Source of the DNA: Verrucomicrobiaceae bacterium | GTDB taxonomy: Bacteria; Verrucomicrobiota; Verrucomicrobiia; Verrucomicrobiales; Akkermansiaceae | NCBI GenBank assembly: GCA_027487435.1 | Contig: JAIYDP010000497.1 | Coordinates: 30,137-94,136 of the forward strand | Length of the DNA stretch: 64,000 nucleotides | Direction of reading: 5' to 3' | Shown here: positions 45,959-56,431 of the stretch, piece by piece | How positions within the stretch are numbered: the first letter of the stretch is position 1 | How the letters are laid out: every line of letters starts with the position of its first letter | Program-made: the position numbers and the translations under genes | Notes under the pieces: model-generated | What the model saw: the letters and a program-made list of their open reading frames with translations, nothing else | Told to the model about the DNA's origin: nothing | Databases searched by the model: none

Positions 45959-48742
45959 TTAGTGGTTGAAGATGAATTCCTTCGAATTCAGAATGGCCCA
46001 AAAGATGTCGTTGAGAATTTCTTGTTGGTGTTTCGGTTCTTTGGCCTCCGCGTAGGCGGTCATGAGGTTTTTGGTTTCTTCCGTCGTCGGTGGCCGCGAG
46101 AGGCAGGTGAGGTACAGGTGCTCAATGATTTCTTCGGGCGTCTTCTTTTGTTGGCGCAGGGGAGGGATGACTTTTCCTTGTTGAATGCGGTTGTGGCAAT
46201 TTTCGCCATTGAGGAGGTGCAGTGCTTGGCTGAGGTTCGGCTCTAGCTTGACTTCGCAGGAGCAAACCGTATTGCGACTGGCACGACCAAAGGCGGTGAG
46301 GAAATAGCTCGAAGTGTTGCCGTCAGCAATTTGTACCGCGCGGGCACCTAGAGGCAGGCCTTTGAATTTGTTCGGCGTTTGTGTGGCCTGGGAGATGGCA
46401 TCCAACAGGACTTCGGCGCGGATGCGGCGGATCCTAGCATGGGAGAAATTGCGTTCGTCAGTGACGTTAGAGTCGTTCGTTTTGGTGGATAGTTGATAGG
46501 TGCGTGAGGTGCAGATGTCGCGTACGAGCTTGCGCATATCGAAATTGTAGGCAGCGAATTGTTTCGCTAAGGCATCTAACAACTCGGGGTTAGAAGGAGG
46601 ATTGGAAATGCGCTGGTCATCAACTGGTTCCACTATACCGATGCCGAAAAAGTGTGACCAGGTGATGTTGGCGAAATTGCGCGCAAACCAAGGGTTTTCT
46701 TTATCGGAGAGCCAAGCGGCAACGGAATCCCTGCGAGTTTTATCTTTGATCTCGGGAGTTGGCCCACCGAGAAATTTCGGAGCAACGGGCTTTTTGGTGA
46801 CCAGATGCGGGACTTCGCCATTGGCGTCGTAAACAATTCGTTCCCGTGGATCTTCGGCGTTCTTGCGTTTTACCTGGGCAAAAAACGATGCAAATCCGTA
46901 GTAATCTTCCATGGTCCATCGATCAAACGGATGGTTGTGGCATTGCGCGCACTGGATGCGTGTCCCCATGAAGACTTGGGCGATGTTTTCGGTGAGTTTT
47001 AGGACATCTTGTTCGATTTGGAAAAAATTGGTAGCTGGTTGTGAGAATGTGCCGCCTTGCGAGGAGAGGATTTCTCCAACGATTTGATTGAATGGGGTAT
47101 TGGAGGCAATGCGGTCGCGCAGCCAGTTGTAGTAATTCAGGGCGGCTTTGTAGGAAACCTGCTTTGGGCCATCGTTGAACGTGCGAATCTGTAGGAGTTC
47201 CGCCCATTTCATGGTCCACATTTCGGCAAATTCTTTGCGCGAGATGAGTTGATCGACTAGGGCGTCGCGCTTTTTCGCTTGGGTATCGTTGAGGAAGATG
47301 GTGCGCTCTTCAAGGGTGGGGAGTCGGCCAATGATATCGAGGTAAACACGACGAAGGAATTCGGTGTCGGTGCAGAGTTCCGATGGGACGATGCGAAGTT
47401 TGTGGAGTTTGGCGAGAACGGCTTCGTCGATGTAGTTGTTAGGGCTGATGGAGGGCTGGAGGTAGGAGGTTTTTTCCGGAATGACAATGACCTGCGTGCC
47501 CTCGGTGAAGGTGTGAAAGCGAGCGAGGAGGAGTGCTTCACCGCGATTTTTTGATGTGGCAAGGCCTTTGCGGTAATCGATGGAAACGGAGTTGTCATTT
47601 GAGGTGGTAAATGACGAAAGGTTGGTGACATCACGGTCTGTGCCATCGGAATAACGAGCCGTGACCGTGAGGGGAATGCGGATGTCCGGGCCTTTGAGCA
47701 CGAGTTGCGCAGGCTGGAAGCGGATCGAGACGGGGTGGGGGATTTTTGCGTCGTCGTCGATGGTTGCGCCGTTGCGAATCCACTCGATAAGGGTGGCGGC
47801 GGTGGAGCTTGATTTATCAAAGAGCTTGCCGCCGGTGTGCGATACTTCGCCGATAGACTTGGTGACGAGCAGCGATTCCTCGGGGATGGCGAGATTGATG
47901 CGGCGGCCAGGCATTTGTTGGGTGATTTTGAAATGATCGCCGTGCGGATCAAAGCCGTAAAGGGAGAGTTGGAAACCGTCTTTGCCGCTGGCGGCACCGT
48001 GGCAAGATCCGGCATTGCAGCCTGCCGCAGTGAGGATGGGCATGATGTCGAGTTGAAAGGAAACGGGGCGGGCGAGCTTGGCGTTTTTGACGTGTACGGG
48101 GACTTTGGTTTCTCGTCCGCGGTAGCTGATGTGCAATGCAGTAGCTCCGTCTTTGCTGGGGGTGAGAATGCTGTCAGAAAGTGCACAAATGGATGGATCG
48201 GCCAAGGTGAATTTGGCCTGTCGGGTGATGTCTCGCGTGGCCTCATCGTCAAAGGTGACCAATACCCGGATTTTGTGGAAATCGGCGGAAGATTCAAGAT
48301 GCACTTCGCTCGGGAATGCTTCGATTTTTTTGATCGTGGGATCCGGCGCGGCGTCATGCATGGGCATGGCTTTTGGGTCAGCAGGTTCGAGCACTAGGCC
48401 GGCAGGCCATATCGCTCCAGCACGTATCCAGTCTTCTATGGATTGGGCTTCTTGCTCCGTCAGCGGCGTGCCTTTGCCGTCGGGAGGCATGATGTCGTCA
48501 TGATCATGCGGAAGGCGCACGCGCAAGAGGATTTCGGAACGCTCAGGGCAGTTGATGTCGATGGCTGGTCCTGCATCGCCGCCGATGACAAGTTTTTCCC
48601 CCGTGGACATGTCGAGGCTGCCTTTTTGTTTTTCTGGATGATGGCAGGAAAGGCATTTGGTTTCGAGCAATTGTCGCGGGATGTCCACAGCCCAAACGGG
48701 TGCGACCAGCAGCAAAGAAAGAATCCAGTTGCGAATTTTCAT
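45959..48742 (-). CDS. Secreted cytochrome c / DUF1549 / DUF1553 protein (planctomycete-type)
   Basis: A 927-residue secreted protein when started at ATG 48742 (MKIRNWILSLLLVAPVWAVDIP). An N-terminal cytochrome-like domain has CLSCHHPEKQKGSLDMST. A middle stretch of immunoglobulin-like sequence follows, including a CNAGSCHGAASGKDGF segment that forms a second CxxxCH-like site. Then come DUF1549 (EAVLAKLHKLRIVPSELCTD, VYLDIIGRLPTLEE) and DUF1553 (WFARNFANITWSHFFGIGIVEPVDD, RTYQLSTKTNDSN). Such proteins are hallmark secreted families of Planctomycetes and Verrucomicrobia. The usual DUF1501 partner is not next to it here. Function is unproven but often linked to sulfated-polysaccharide use. Confidence 0.9.
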   Translation of the reverse strand: MKIRNWILSLLLVAPVWAVDIPRQLLETKCLSCHHPEKQKGSLDMSTGEKLVIGGDAGPAIDINCPERSEILLRVRLPHDHDDIMPPDGKGTPLTEQEAQSIEDWIRAGAIWPAGLVLEPADPKAMPMHDAAPDPTIKKIEAFPSEVHLESSADFHKIRVLVTFDDEATRDITRQAKFTLADPSICALSDSILTPSKDGATALHISYRGRETKVPVHVKNAKLARPVSFQLDIMPILTAAGCNAGSCHGAASGKDGFQLSLYGFDPHGDHFKITQQMPGRRINLAIPEESLLVTKSIGEVSHTGGKLFDKSSSTAATLIEWIRNGATIDDDAKIPHPVSIRFQPAQLVLKGPDIRIPLTVTARYSDGTDRDVTNLSSFTTSNDNSVSIDYRKGLATSKNRGEALLLARFHTFTEGTQVIVIPEKTSYLQPSISPNNYIDEAVLAKLHKLRIVPSELCTDTEFLRRVYLDIIGRLPTLEERTIFLNDTQAKKRDALVDQLISRKEFAEMWTMKWAELLQIRTFNDGPKQVSYKAALNYYNWLRDRIASNTPFNQIVGEILSSQGGTFSQPATNFFQIEQDVLKLTENIAQVFMGTRIQCAQCHNHPFDRWTMEDYYGFASFFAQVKRKNAEDPRERIVYDANGEVPHLVTKKPVAPKFLGGPTPEIKDKTRRDSVAAWLSDKENPWFARNFANITWSHFFGIGIVEPVDDQRISNPPSNPELLDALAKQFAAYNFDMRKLVRDICTSRTYQLSTKTNDSNVTDERNFSHARIRRIRAEVLLDAISQATQTPNKFKGLPLGARAVQIADGNTSSYFLTAFGRASRNTVCSCEVKLEPNLSQALHLLNGENCHNRIQQGKVIPPLRQQKKTPEEIIEHLYLTCLSRPPTTEETKNLMTAYAEAKEPKHQQEILNDIFWAILNSKEFIFNH

Positions 48743-48836
48743 CAAGCGTAAGTTACGATAGTGGCTTTGCGTTTGTTTCAACGAAGAGAATGAAGATCAT
48801 CTTGTCAGATTGATTTTTCCGTGGTTCTTTGTGCGC

Positions 48837-49265
48837 GTGAGCGAATCACTTACATTATTAGGCAATTCCCAGTCGAAATGGCCAGCATCTCCCGAGGAAG
48901 CGAGCTTAGAGATTTTCCCCAATAGAAATCCCGATCATTCCTACTGGGTGCATCTCGATTTCCCCGAATTCTCCTCGCTTTGCCCTGTCACAGGACAGCC
49001 GGATACAGCGCGCATTCAAATTCGCTATACGCCGCATGTTTCCTGCATCGAGACGAAATCGTTAAAATTTTACCTCACCTCGTATCGCAATCAAGCTTCC
49101 TTCAATGAGGAGATCGTGAATCGGATCTTGGGGGACATCGTGCGTGCTTGTGCACCGCGTGAATGCATCGTGCGTGGAGACTTTTCACCTCGTGGTGGCA
49201 TCAGCCTCACAGCGCAGGCCTCGTATCCCGCGTCTGTGGCTACGGCACTTACCAAAGAAGGCTGA
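48837..49265 (+). CDS. queF: NADPH-dependent 7-cyano-7-deazaguanine reductase QueF
   Basis: Reduces preQ0 to preQ1 in queuosine biosynthesis. I start at GTG 48837 (then SESLTLLGN), which gives 142 residues. The track start at 48810 adds a non-family MIFPWFF segment, and GTG 48831 is the other option. Family blocks seen are EIFPNRNPDHSYWVHLDFPEFSSLCPVTGQPD with the nucleophilic Cys, ARIQIRYTPHVSCIETKSLKFYLTSYRN with the binding Glu, EIVNRILGDIVRAC and RGDFSPRGGI. It is of the short unimodular type. No other que genes are in the window. Confidence 0.93.
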   Translation: MSESLTLLGNSQSKWPASPEEASLEIFPNRNPDHSYWVHLDFPEFSSLCPVTGQPDTARIQIRYTPHVSCIETKSLKFYLTSYRNQASFNEEIVNRILGDIVRACAPRECIVRGDFSPRGGISLTAQASYPASVATALTKEG

Positions 49266-49338
49266 GGCGTAAATTTTTCGCCTACGTTGCGCAGTTGTAT
49301 CTTGGCAGTTGGCAGAAATGCGCCTAGTTTGCTTCGGC

Positions 49339-50628
49339 ATGCACGCATTCACTTACAAAAATGGCCAACTTTATTGCGAAAACACCGCGCTTTCTGCATT
49401 GGCTCAGCAACATGGGACTCCTCTATACGTTTATTCCGCTAATACCATTCTCGATCATTACAAACGGCTGGATGCGGCATTGGCTGGTGTCGATCACGAG
49501 GTAGCTTACGCGGTGAAAGCGAACTCAAACCTTGGTGTGCTGAGTTTGCTTGCGCAAGCAGGGGCGGGATTTGATATCGTTTCTGGTGGTGAGCTTTACC
49601 GTGTGATCAAGGCGGGAGGCAGCCCATCCCATTGCACCTTTGCCGGTGTAGGGAAGACGCGCGAGGAGATTATCTACGCGCTGCAACAAGGCATCTATTG
49701 CTTCAACGTCGAGTCGGAAGAGGAATTGCGTTATCTTGACGCAGTGGCTGGTGAGTTAGGAGTCATCGCTCCTGCCGCTGTTCGCGTGAATCCCAATGTC
49801 GATGCCAAAACGCACAAGTACATTTCCACGGGAAAATCCGAAAATAAGTTTGGCGTGGACTTTGGCCGCATCGATGACCTATACGCACGCGCCGCAAGCG
49901 AGCTGAAAAACATCCGTATGCGAGGATTGCAAATGCACATCGGCTCACAGTTGACGTCCATCACGCCCTTCATCGAGGCGGTGGAAAAAGTGAAACCACT
50001 CGCCTTGCGCCTCAAGGAACAACACGGCATCGAGTTCTGGTCCATCGGTGGCGGCATCGGCATTGTCTATCACGACAGCCTCGCTTCCGGCGATCTCGCT
50101 TGGTGGCAGAAACAAAGCTCCGAATCGAAGCCCCTCAACGTCGAGGAATATGGCAATGCGATCGTGCCGTTGCTGCAAGATGTTGGCCTGAAAATCCTCC
50201 TAGAACCAGGACGCTACATCGTCGGCAATGCCGGCGTGCTATTGACGACCTGTCTCTACGAGAAAAAAGGCAACGCCAAAACCTTCAAAATCGTCGATGC
50301 GGGAATGAATGATCTCATCCGTCCGGCGCTGTATGAAGGACATCATGAAATTGCGACTCTCACAGAAAATCATGGAACTCACGTGAAAGCCGATGTCGTG
50401 GGGCCGATTTGCGAGAGCGGTGACTTCTTCTGTCAAGATCGCGAAATGCCCGACTTCCAGCCTGGCGATGTTATAGCTCTGCTTTCTGCGGGAGCCTACG
50501 GATTTGCAATGGCCAGCAATTACAATACCCGACCTCTCCCAGCCGAAATTCTTGTGGACGGCGAAACGTCCCGGGTGATCCGTCGTCGACAAACGCTCGA
50601 TGACGTGCTCGCTGGCGAAAGCGCGTGA
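49339..50628 (+). CDS. lysA: Diaminopimelate decarboxylase LysA
   Basis: Last step of lysine biosynthesis, PLP-dependent decarboxylation of meso-diaminopimelate. I start at ATG 49339 (MHAFTYKNGQLYCENTALSAL), giving 429 residues. The track adds ten unlikely residues. Motifs: the PLP lysine in VAYAVKANSNLGVLSLL, GFDIVSGGEL, the HIGSQ loop, the glycine-rich FWSIGGGIGIVY, LLEPGRYIVGNAGVLL and the active-site Cys in VGPICESGDFF. It stands alone, with the pst operon after it. Confidence 0.96.
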   Translation: MHAFTYKNGQLYCENTALSALAQQHGTPLYVYSANTILDHYKRLDAALAGVDHEVAYAVKANSNLGVLSLLAQAGAGFDIVSGGELYRVIKAGGSPSHCTFAGVGKTREEIIYALQQGIYCFNVESEEELRYLDAVAGELGVIAPAAVRVNPNVDAKTHKYISTGKSENKFGVDFGRIDDLYARAASELKNIRMRGLQMHIGSQLTSITPFIEAVEKVKPLALRLKEQHGIEFWSIGGGIGIVYHDSLASGDLAWWQKQSSESKPLNVEEYGNAIVPLLQDVGLKILLEPGRYIVGNAGVLLTTCLYEKKGNAKTFKIVDAGMNDLIRPALYEGHHEIATLTENHGTHVKADVVGPICESGDFFCQDREMPDFQPGDVIALLSAGAYGFAMASNYNTRPLPAEILVDGETSRVIRRRQTLDDVLAGESA

Positions 50629-50640
50629 CATTTGGTTTTT

Positions 50641-50668
50641 GCGTATGTGGCAATATTGTCACATACGC
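50641..50668. promoter_or_regulatory. 28-bp near-perfect dyad between lysA and pstS
   Basis: Arms GCGTATGTGGCAAT and ATTGTCACATACGC are inverse complements except at one position. It begins 13 bases after the lysA stop and ends 53 bases before the pstS ATG. There is no T-run, so an operator is more likely than a terminator. Position suggests control of the phosphate operon, possibly by a PhoB-type or other dimeric regulator. That is inference, and similarity to a Pho box is weak. Confidence 0.6.
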
Positions 50669-50721
50669 TAACACCCTTGTTCTTGCCTTATCGGAACGTT
50701 GCGGTTGAGGTGAATTTCGTT

Positions 50722-51714
50722 ATGGCGAAACTCGCTAGCAAATGCCCCGGCGCACTGGTTGTTGCCGCTACCTTACTCTTTTTAGCTAGAAACGCTGGGG
50801 CGAAAGAAACGGCAGAATCCCAGATTGATCCATCCATTGCTTCCTATACTGCTGTTGCAGGTGTGTCAGGGAACTTGAGTTCGATTGGCTCGGATACGCT
50901 TAACAATTTGATGACTCTATGGGCAGAGGAATTTAAAAAATTCTATCCCAATGTGAACATCCAAATTGAGGGCAAGGGCAGCTCTACAGCTCCGTTGGCA
51001 CTCATCGAAGGAACCGCGCAGATTGCGCCGATGTCACGAGCGATGAAAGCCAAGGAGATCGATGCGTTTGAGGAAAGATACACCTACAAACCCACCGAAG
51101 TTCACGTGGCGATCGATGCGCTGGCCATATATGTGCACAAAGACAATCCGCTCCGTGGCTTAACCATGCAACAGGTCGATTCGATTTTTTCGGCAACACG
51201 CCGCCGCGATGGCCCGAACCTCACGGAATGGAGCCAGCTTGGACTCGATGCGTGGAAGGGCCGAGCGATTTCGCTTTTTGGAAGGAATTCCGCAACGGGA
51301 ACCTATGGATATTTTCAAGAATTTGCCTTAGCGAAGGGCGATTTCAAAAATTCGGTCAAAGAGCAGCCAGGTTCTTCTGCGGTGGTGCAGGGAGTCGGCG
51401 AGGATCTCTATGCCATCGGCTACTCAGGCATTGGCTACCGGACATCCAATGTGCGACACCTTCCTTTGGCCGCGGACGAGGCGACAGGATATTTTCCAGC
51501 AACCTACCAAAATTGTCTCAGTGGCGAATATCCCTTGGCGCGTTTTTTGACCATTTACGTGAACAAAAAACCTTCGCAGCCATTGGACTTGCTGACACTG
51601 GAATTTATTAAATTTATCTTATCGCGGCAGGGGCAGTTGGTCGTGGAAAAAGATGGCTATTACCCCATGCCAGCGGTTCTGGCAGCGGGAATTGTCGAAA
51701 AGCTCTCGCGATAA
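50722..51714 (+). CDS. pstS: Phosphate ABC transporter substrate-binding protein PstS
   Basis: Periplasmic phosphate-binding protein, 330 residues when started at ATG 50722 (MAKLASKCPGALVVAATLLFLARNAGA, a signal peptide). The 30 residues before it in the track lie over the operator-like palindrome. Binding-site blocks: GNLSSIGSDTLNNLMTLWAEEF, EGKGSSTAPLALIEGTAQIAPMSR and GRNSATGTYGYFQEFAL, where serines and an arginine would hold phosphate. SSAVVQGVGEDLYAIGYSGIGY and GQLVVEKDGYYPMP close the fold. It leads the operon pstS-C-A-B1-B2. The pstC ATG follows 22 bases after the stop. Confidence 0.94.
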   Translation: MAKLASKCPGALVVAATLLFLARNAGAKETAESQIDPSIASYTAVAGVSGNLSSIGSDTLNNLMTLWAEEFKKFYPNVNIQIEGKGSSTAPLALIEGTAQIAPMSRAMKAKEIDAFEERYTYKPTEVHVAIDALAIYVHKDNPLRGLTMQQVDSIFSATRRRDGPNLTEWSQLGLDAWKGRAISLFGRNSATGTYGYFQEFALAKGDFKNSVKEQPGSSAVVQGVGEDLYAIGYSGIGYRTSNVRHLPLAADEATGYFPATYQNCLSGEYPLARFLTIYVNKKPSQPLDLLTLEFIKFILSRQGQLVVEKDGYYPMPAVLAAGIVEKLSR

Positions 51715-51735
51715 CTTTTGCCTACGATTGACTCC

Positions 51736-53997
51736 ATGTCTTCTGCGATGAAACAACCTCCATGCCCCAAGCGCTTTGATGTCTCCAAGGCGACGCTGTG
51801 GTTTGATCGCTTCATGGGATGGGCGATCAAATGTGTCGGCATCGGTGTGATCCTCGCGGTGTTTGGCATTTTTTGTTTTATCGGCAAAGAGGTGATTCCG
51901 CTGTTTCAAGGTGCCAAAGTCGAGCAAGCGGCTTCAGGAAATGCGAAAGCTGCACCCATCGTAATCGGCGTCGATGAATGGGGTAAAATGCCGTTTTTTT
52001 ATTCTGGTGGCAAGACGCTTACGTTCCTCGATGGCAAAACGGGGAAAGAGGCAATGATGGCCATTCCTGGGCTTGAGGAAGTCACCGTCACCGCGATGTC
52101 CTATGATGCCTTGCATGGACGCGTGGCACTGGGCTTGTCGGATGGGAGGGTGGGGGCATTTGTGGTGAAATATGAACGAGTTTTTGCGGGAGATACAGCC
52201 ATCGGAGTCAAGCCTAGCGTGGCGCTGGAACCTTGGTTGAGCTTACAAAATGTCACCTCTGCGGTAAAATCCTTGAGCTATGGAGACTCGGGCGCGTTTG
52301 CGATTCTGGCGGTGCTCCATGGCGATGGGAAATTGGCTATCGCTCGCATCGCCAACAAGGGCGGGATGATCGGGGAAAAAACTCGGGTGTTACTTGTGGA
52401 AAGCGATGTTTCTAGCGAAGTAAACGGCGAAATCGCATTTTTGCGTGCCAGCCAAAACGGCGAGATGGTCTTGCTAGCGGATCATTCTGGCAAGGTAACG
52501 TATTTCCAAGCATCGGGTTCAAAGATAGCAAAACGTCAGGAATTTTTCCCGTGCGGAGAATACGCCTTGGCGCAAATGGATTTTCTCTTTGGGGGAGTCT
52601 CCGTCGTTTGCACCTCGGTGGATGGAACGCAAGAGCAGTGGAGCTTGTATCGAACCAGCGAGGATGCGCAGCGGCTGTTCGGTCGAATCAAATCGTTTGC
52701 TCCGGTGGGCGAAGGGCCGAAAACATTTGCCGCGAGTCAGCGAAATCGAATGTTTCTCACGGGCGCAGGGCGTGAACTTTCCCTCCGTTACAGCACATCC
52801 GGCGCACAGCGTTGGCAAGGTTCCATGGATATCGATCCCGTGGCGGTTGTGATCGATGCGAAAGGAAAGTCGTTTTGGGTTGCATCGAGCCAAGGGGAAG
52901 TGAGGAATTTCACCATTCATGATCCGCATCCCGATGCCGGCGCGCGGGCCTTTTTTGCCAAAGTTTGGTATGAGGGCGGAGATCAGGCGGTGCATCAATG
53001 GCAGTCGAGCGGCGGATCGGATGATTTTGAGACGAAGTTTTCGTTAGTTCCACTGATCTTTGGATCGCTGAAAGGCACGACGTATGCGATGTTGTTTTCC
53101 GTGCCAATCGCCTTGCTTGCGGCGATTTTTTCTGCGGCGTTTTTGCCCCTGCAAGCCAAGCGCATCATCAAGCCGACGCTGGAAATCATGTCCTCGCTAC
53201 CATCGGTGGTGCTGGGTTTCTTGGCGGGCTTGTGGTTGGCTCCGCTACTGAGTGATCGGGTGCCTTCGGTGCTGCTGATGGTGGTGCTGATACCGAGCTT
53301 CGTGTTGCTTTTCGGATATTTCTGGTGTCGTTTGCCCTTGGTGTTTCGCAATCGCTTCGAAGGCGGAGCGGAGTGGTTGATCGTGCTGCCGATTATCGTT
53401 CTGGCGGGATTGATCGGCTGGTGGGGTGGGCCATTTTTGGAGGATGCTTGCTTTGTTTTCACCGATCCACAATCCGGAGAAAAAATGGCCGACTTTGGCC
53501 TGTGGTGGCGGCAGGTGACGGGGACGAGTTTCCAGCAAAGAAATTCGTTAGTGTTAGGTTTCATCATGGGCTTCGCGGTGATTCCGGTGATTTTTACCAT
53601 CGCCGAAGATGCCCTTTCAAACGTGCCAAAAAATCTTACCGCGGCTGCTTTCGCTCTTGGCGCGAATCGATGGCAGGTCGTTTGGTCAGTGATGTTGCCG
53701 GTGGCGGCTTCGGGGATTTTTTCGGCGCTGATGATCGGATTGGGACGTGCGGTGGGCGAGACAATGATCATGGTCATGGCGACAGGAAATACTCCGATCA
53801 TGGAGTGGAATTTGTTTTCTGGGATGCGGACACTTTCCGCGAATCTTGCCGTGGAGTTGCCAGAAGCGGCAGTGGGATCGACTCACTATCGCACGCTTTT
53901 CCTGGGTGCGATCGTGCTATTTTCCATGACCTTCGTGTTGAATACCTTGGCGGAAATTTTGCGGCAGCGGCTGCGCGAAAAATACAAACTTGTCTAG
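51736..53997 (+). CDS. pstC: Phosphate ABC transporter permease PstC (large form)
   Basis: Permease subunit of the Pst importer, 753 residues from ATG 51736. TTG 51718 in the track is less likely. The first helix (AIKCVGIGVILAVFGIFCFIG) is followed by a 380-residue soluble insert with beta-propeller-like strands such as HGRVALGLSDGRVGAFVV and GEMVLLADHSGKVTYFQ. The permease core then resumes from about residue 455 (LIFGSLKGTTYAMLFSVPIALLAAIF). The EAA-type loop NVPKNLTAAAFALGANRWQVVW is clear. Classic PstC is about 300 residues; enlarged forms with this insert are known in other proteobacteria-like operons. Coupled to pstA with three bases between stop and start. Confidence 0.92.
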   Translation: MSSAMKQPPCPKRFDVSKATLWFDRFMGWAIKCVGIGVILAVFGIFCFIGKEVIPLFQGAKVEQAASGNAKAAPIVIGVDEWGKMPFFYSGGKTLTFLDGKTGKEAMMAIPGLEEVTVTAMSYDALHGRVALGLSDGRVGAFVVKYERVFAGDTAIGVKPSVALEPWLSLQNVTSAVKSLSYGDSGAFAILAVLHGDGKLAIARIANKGGMIGEKTRVLLVESDVSSEVNGEIAFLRASQNGEMVLLADHSGKVTYFQASGSKIAKRQEFFPCGEYALAQMDFLFGGVSVVCTSVDGTQEQWSLYRTSEDAQRLFGRIKSFAPVGEGPKTFAASQRNRMFLTGAGRELSLRYSTSGAQRWQGSMDIDPVAVVIDAKGKSFWVASSQGEVRNFTIHDPHPDAGARAFFAKVWYEGGDQAVHQWQSSGGSDDFETKFSLVPLIFGSLKGTTYAMLFSVPIALLAAIFSAAFLPLQAKRIIKPTLEIMSSLPSVVLGFLAGLWLAPLLSDRVPSVLLMVVLIPSFVLLFGYFWCRLPLVFRNRFEGGAEWLIVLPIIVLAGLIGWWGGPFLEDACFVFTDPQSGEKMADFGLWWRQVTGTSFQQRNSLVLGFIMGFAVIPVIFTIAEDALSNVPKNLTAAAFALGANRWQVVWSVMLPVAASGIFSALMIGLGRAVGETMIMVMATGNTPIMEWNLFSGMRTLSANLAVELPEAAVGSTHYRTLFLGAIVLFSMTFVLNTLAEILRQRLREKYKLV

Positions 53998-54000
53998 CGT

Positions 54001-55638
54001 ATGTCAGCAAAAGCCGAACCATCCCATCAAACATTCGCAACCACGGGCAGGTCGCGCAAAGGCGAGCCTATCGTTTGGCTCACGGGTGCCGGTCTCGCCA
54101 TAGGAATCACCATGGCGGTGGGGCTTTTTCTTTTGATTCTGGTGAAAGGATCAGCCTCGTTTTGGCCGCGTCGCATCGAGATTATAGAAATTCGCAAGGG
54201 CGAAAAAACGGAGAAGATCTTTGGCTACATCGCGGAGAGTCGCGAACGAAAAGGTGAACAAGAAAGCGTTCAGCGGGAAATGAAAATGTTTCGCGGCAAC
54301 AAAGACATCTACAAAGAGTCATTTCTCTACGTCGATGAATCGCAAGTGATCAGCCGAACGATGCCGCAGAATGTTGTCTTGTTTGAGCGTCTCAGCGATG
54401 GCCCTGCGATCGGCGAACCCGTCGCGGTGGTAACGGGAGAGCTGCGAACCAACGCTGCGGAAGCTGTGTTTTCTGAGAAACTGCAAGAAATGATCGCTGA
54501 AAGTGCCGCCACCCGCGCCAAGGTCACCGCAGTGGAACGGAATCAAATTGGCAAGCTCAGCATGGCGATGGAAAAATTACGCTACGCCGAAAAAGCAGGT
54601 CGGATCACAAAAAGCGAAGCCGCAGAACGAAAGGCGGCAATGGATGGCGAGTTTGTTCGCCTCAAAGCATTGGCGGACGAAACGCGCGAGAGCATGTCTG
54701 GCAAATCGTTGATCTATCGGCTGGAGGATGGCCGTGAAGAAGAAATTCCTGCGAGTCAATTACTCCATGTCTATTCGCCGAATAAGAATGGATTTTTTGG
54801 CCGAATGGGCGAGGGCTTGCGCCGCGCATGGCGATTCTTGTGCGACGACCCGCGTGAGGCAAATACCGAAGGCGGAGTATTTCCTGCTATTTTCGGCACC
54901 GTGGTCATGACCTTAGTAATGAGTCTGTTTGTGACCCCTTTCGGTGTGATGGCGGCGATCTATTTGCGCGAATACGCGAAGCCGGGCCTCATGGTGCGCA
55001 TTGTCCGCATTTGCATGAACAATCTCGCAGGTGTGCCCTCGATTGTATTCGGCGTTTTCGGCCTCGCATTTTTCATTTATTTCGTTGGCTCGCAGGTGGA
55101 TCAGGCGTTCTTTTCTGAAAAACTGCCAACTCCTACGTTCGGCACGCCAGGCATTCTTTGGGCGTCTCTTACGCTGGCCTTGTTGACTCTTCCCGTCGTG
55201 GTAGTGGCAACAGAGGAGGCGCTTTCGGCTGTCCCACGCGGCGTGCGCGAGGCATCGTTAGCCTGCGGTGCCTCCAAGTGGCAAACCATCCAGCGCGTGG
55301 TGCTGCCCGCGTCTCTGCCCGGCATCCTCACGGGTGTCATCCTCGCTATGGCACGCGGTGCTGGCGAGGTCGCTCCGCTGATGCTGGTCGGCGTGGTCAA
55401 GCTCGCGCCTTCTCTTCCCCTCGATGCCGTAGCGCCATTCATCCACGCCGAACGCAAGTTCATGCACCTCGGCTTTCACATCTACGACCTTGGATTCCAG
55501 TCTCCCGATGCCGATGCCGCAAAGCCTTTGGTCTATGCTACAGCGCTTCTGCTGATCACCGTCGTGATTGTCTTAAACCTCGCCGCGATTCTCATCCGCA
55601 ATCGCCTGAAAAAACGTTTCGCCGTTTCCAGTTTCTGA
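54001..55638 (+). CDS. pstA: Phosphate ABC transporter permease PstA (large form)
   Basis: Second permease of the Pst importer, 545 residues. After a first helix ([21 protein letters not shown]) there is an insert of about 220 residues with coiled-coil character ([24 protein letters not shown]...). The membrane core follows from about residue 300 ([32 protein letters not shown]). The transmembrane-domain coupling loop is [34 protein letters not shown] 54001 is three bases after the pstC stop, and pstB1 starts four bases after its own stop. The large extra domains in both permeases probably pair with each other (inference). Confidence 0.93.
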   Translation: MSAKAEPSHQTFATTGRSRKGEPIVWLTGAGLAIGITMAVGLFLLILVKGSASFWPRRIEIIEIRKGEKTEKIFGYIAESRERKGEQESVQREMKMFRGNKDIYKESFLYVDESQVISRTMPQNVVLFERLSDGPAIGEPVAVVTGELRTNAAEAVFSEKLQEMIAESAATRAKVTAVERNQIGKLSMAMEKLRYAEKAGRITKSEAAERKAAMDGEFVRLKALADETRESMSGKSLIYRLEDGREEEIPASQLLHVYSPNKNGFFGRMGEGLRRAWRFLCDDPREANTEGGVFPAIFGTVVMTLVMSLFVTPFGVMAAIYLREYAKPGLMVRIVRICMNNLAGVPSIVFGVFGLAFFIYFVGSQVDQAFFSEKLPTPTFGTPGILWASLTLALLTLPVVVVATEEALSAVPRGVREASLACGASKWQTIQRVVLPASLPGILTGVILAMARGAGEVAPLMLVGVVKLAPSLPLDAVAPFIHAERKFMHLGFHIYDLGFQSPDADAAKPLVYATALLLITVVIVLNLAAILIRNRLKKRFAVSSF

Positions 55639-55642
55639 GCCT

Positions 55643-56431
55643 ATGTCCCAAAACACCGACATTCCCCACACGCCGCGCCACGATTTCATCACGGTGGACA
55701 ATTTCAGCTTTCACTACGGCCCAAAGCAAACCTTGTTTGGTGTGGAAATGGCCATTCCAGAACGACAAGTCACCGCCTTGATCGGACCTTCTGGCTGCGG
55801 AAAATCTACTCTGCTCCGCAATATGAATCGCATGAATGACCTCGTCGATGGTGTGCGCCATGAGGGCGATATCCGCATCGGCGGCGTTAGCCTCTATGAC
55901 CCTAGCATCGAAGTCATTTCCTTGCGCAAACGCGTCGGCATGGTCTTTCAAAAATACAATCCCTTCGCCAAGTCGATCTATGAAAATGTGGTCTTCAGCC
56001 TCCGCATCGCAGGTCGAGCCAAAAAGGCTGAACTCGACGAAGTCGTGGAGTATTCCCTGCGCGATGCAGCATTATGGGATGAAGTGAAGGATCGCCTCCA
56101 TGAAAGCGCTTTCGGGCTATCCGGCGGGCAGCAGCAGCGCCTTTGCATCGCCCGCGCCATCGCCAACCGTCCTGAAATTCTCCTCATGGATGAACCATGC
56201 GCCGCTCTCGATCCCATCGCCACCCTCAAAATCGAGGAACTCATCATCATGCTCAAACGCGATTTCACCATCGTCATGGTCACTCACAACATGGAACAAG
56301 CCGTTCGCTGCTCGGATCGCACCGCGTTTCTTTACATGGGAAAACTCATCGAATACGGCGCGACCCAGCAGGTTTTTGAAAATCCCCAACACCCACAAAC
56401 GCAAGCCTATGTCACGGGACATTTCAGTTGA
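55643..56431 (+). CDS. pstB: Phosphate ABC transporter ATPase PstB, copy 1
   Basis: ATPase subunit powering phosphate import, 262 residues. Walker A is GPSGCGKST, the signature is [16 protein letters not shown], Walker B is [13 protein letters not shown], and the switch His is in [37 protein letters not shown] is typical of PstB. ATG 55643 is four bases after the pstA stop, in a tightly packed operon. A second PstB gene overlaps its 3' end. Confidence 0.95.
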   Translation: MSQNTDIPHTPRHDFITVDNFSFHYGPKQTLFGVEMAIPERQVTALIGPSGCGKSTLLRNMNRMNDLVDGVRHEGDIRIGGVSLYDPSIEVISLRKRVGMVFQKYNPFAKSIYENVVFSLRIAGRAKKAELDEVVEYSLRDAALWDEVKDRLHESAFGLSGGQQQRLCIARAIANRPEILLMDEPCAALDPIATLKIEELIIMLKRDFTIVMVTHNMEQAVRCSDRTAFLYMGKLIEYGATQQVFENPQHPQTQAYVTGHFS

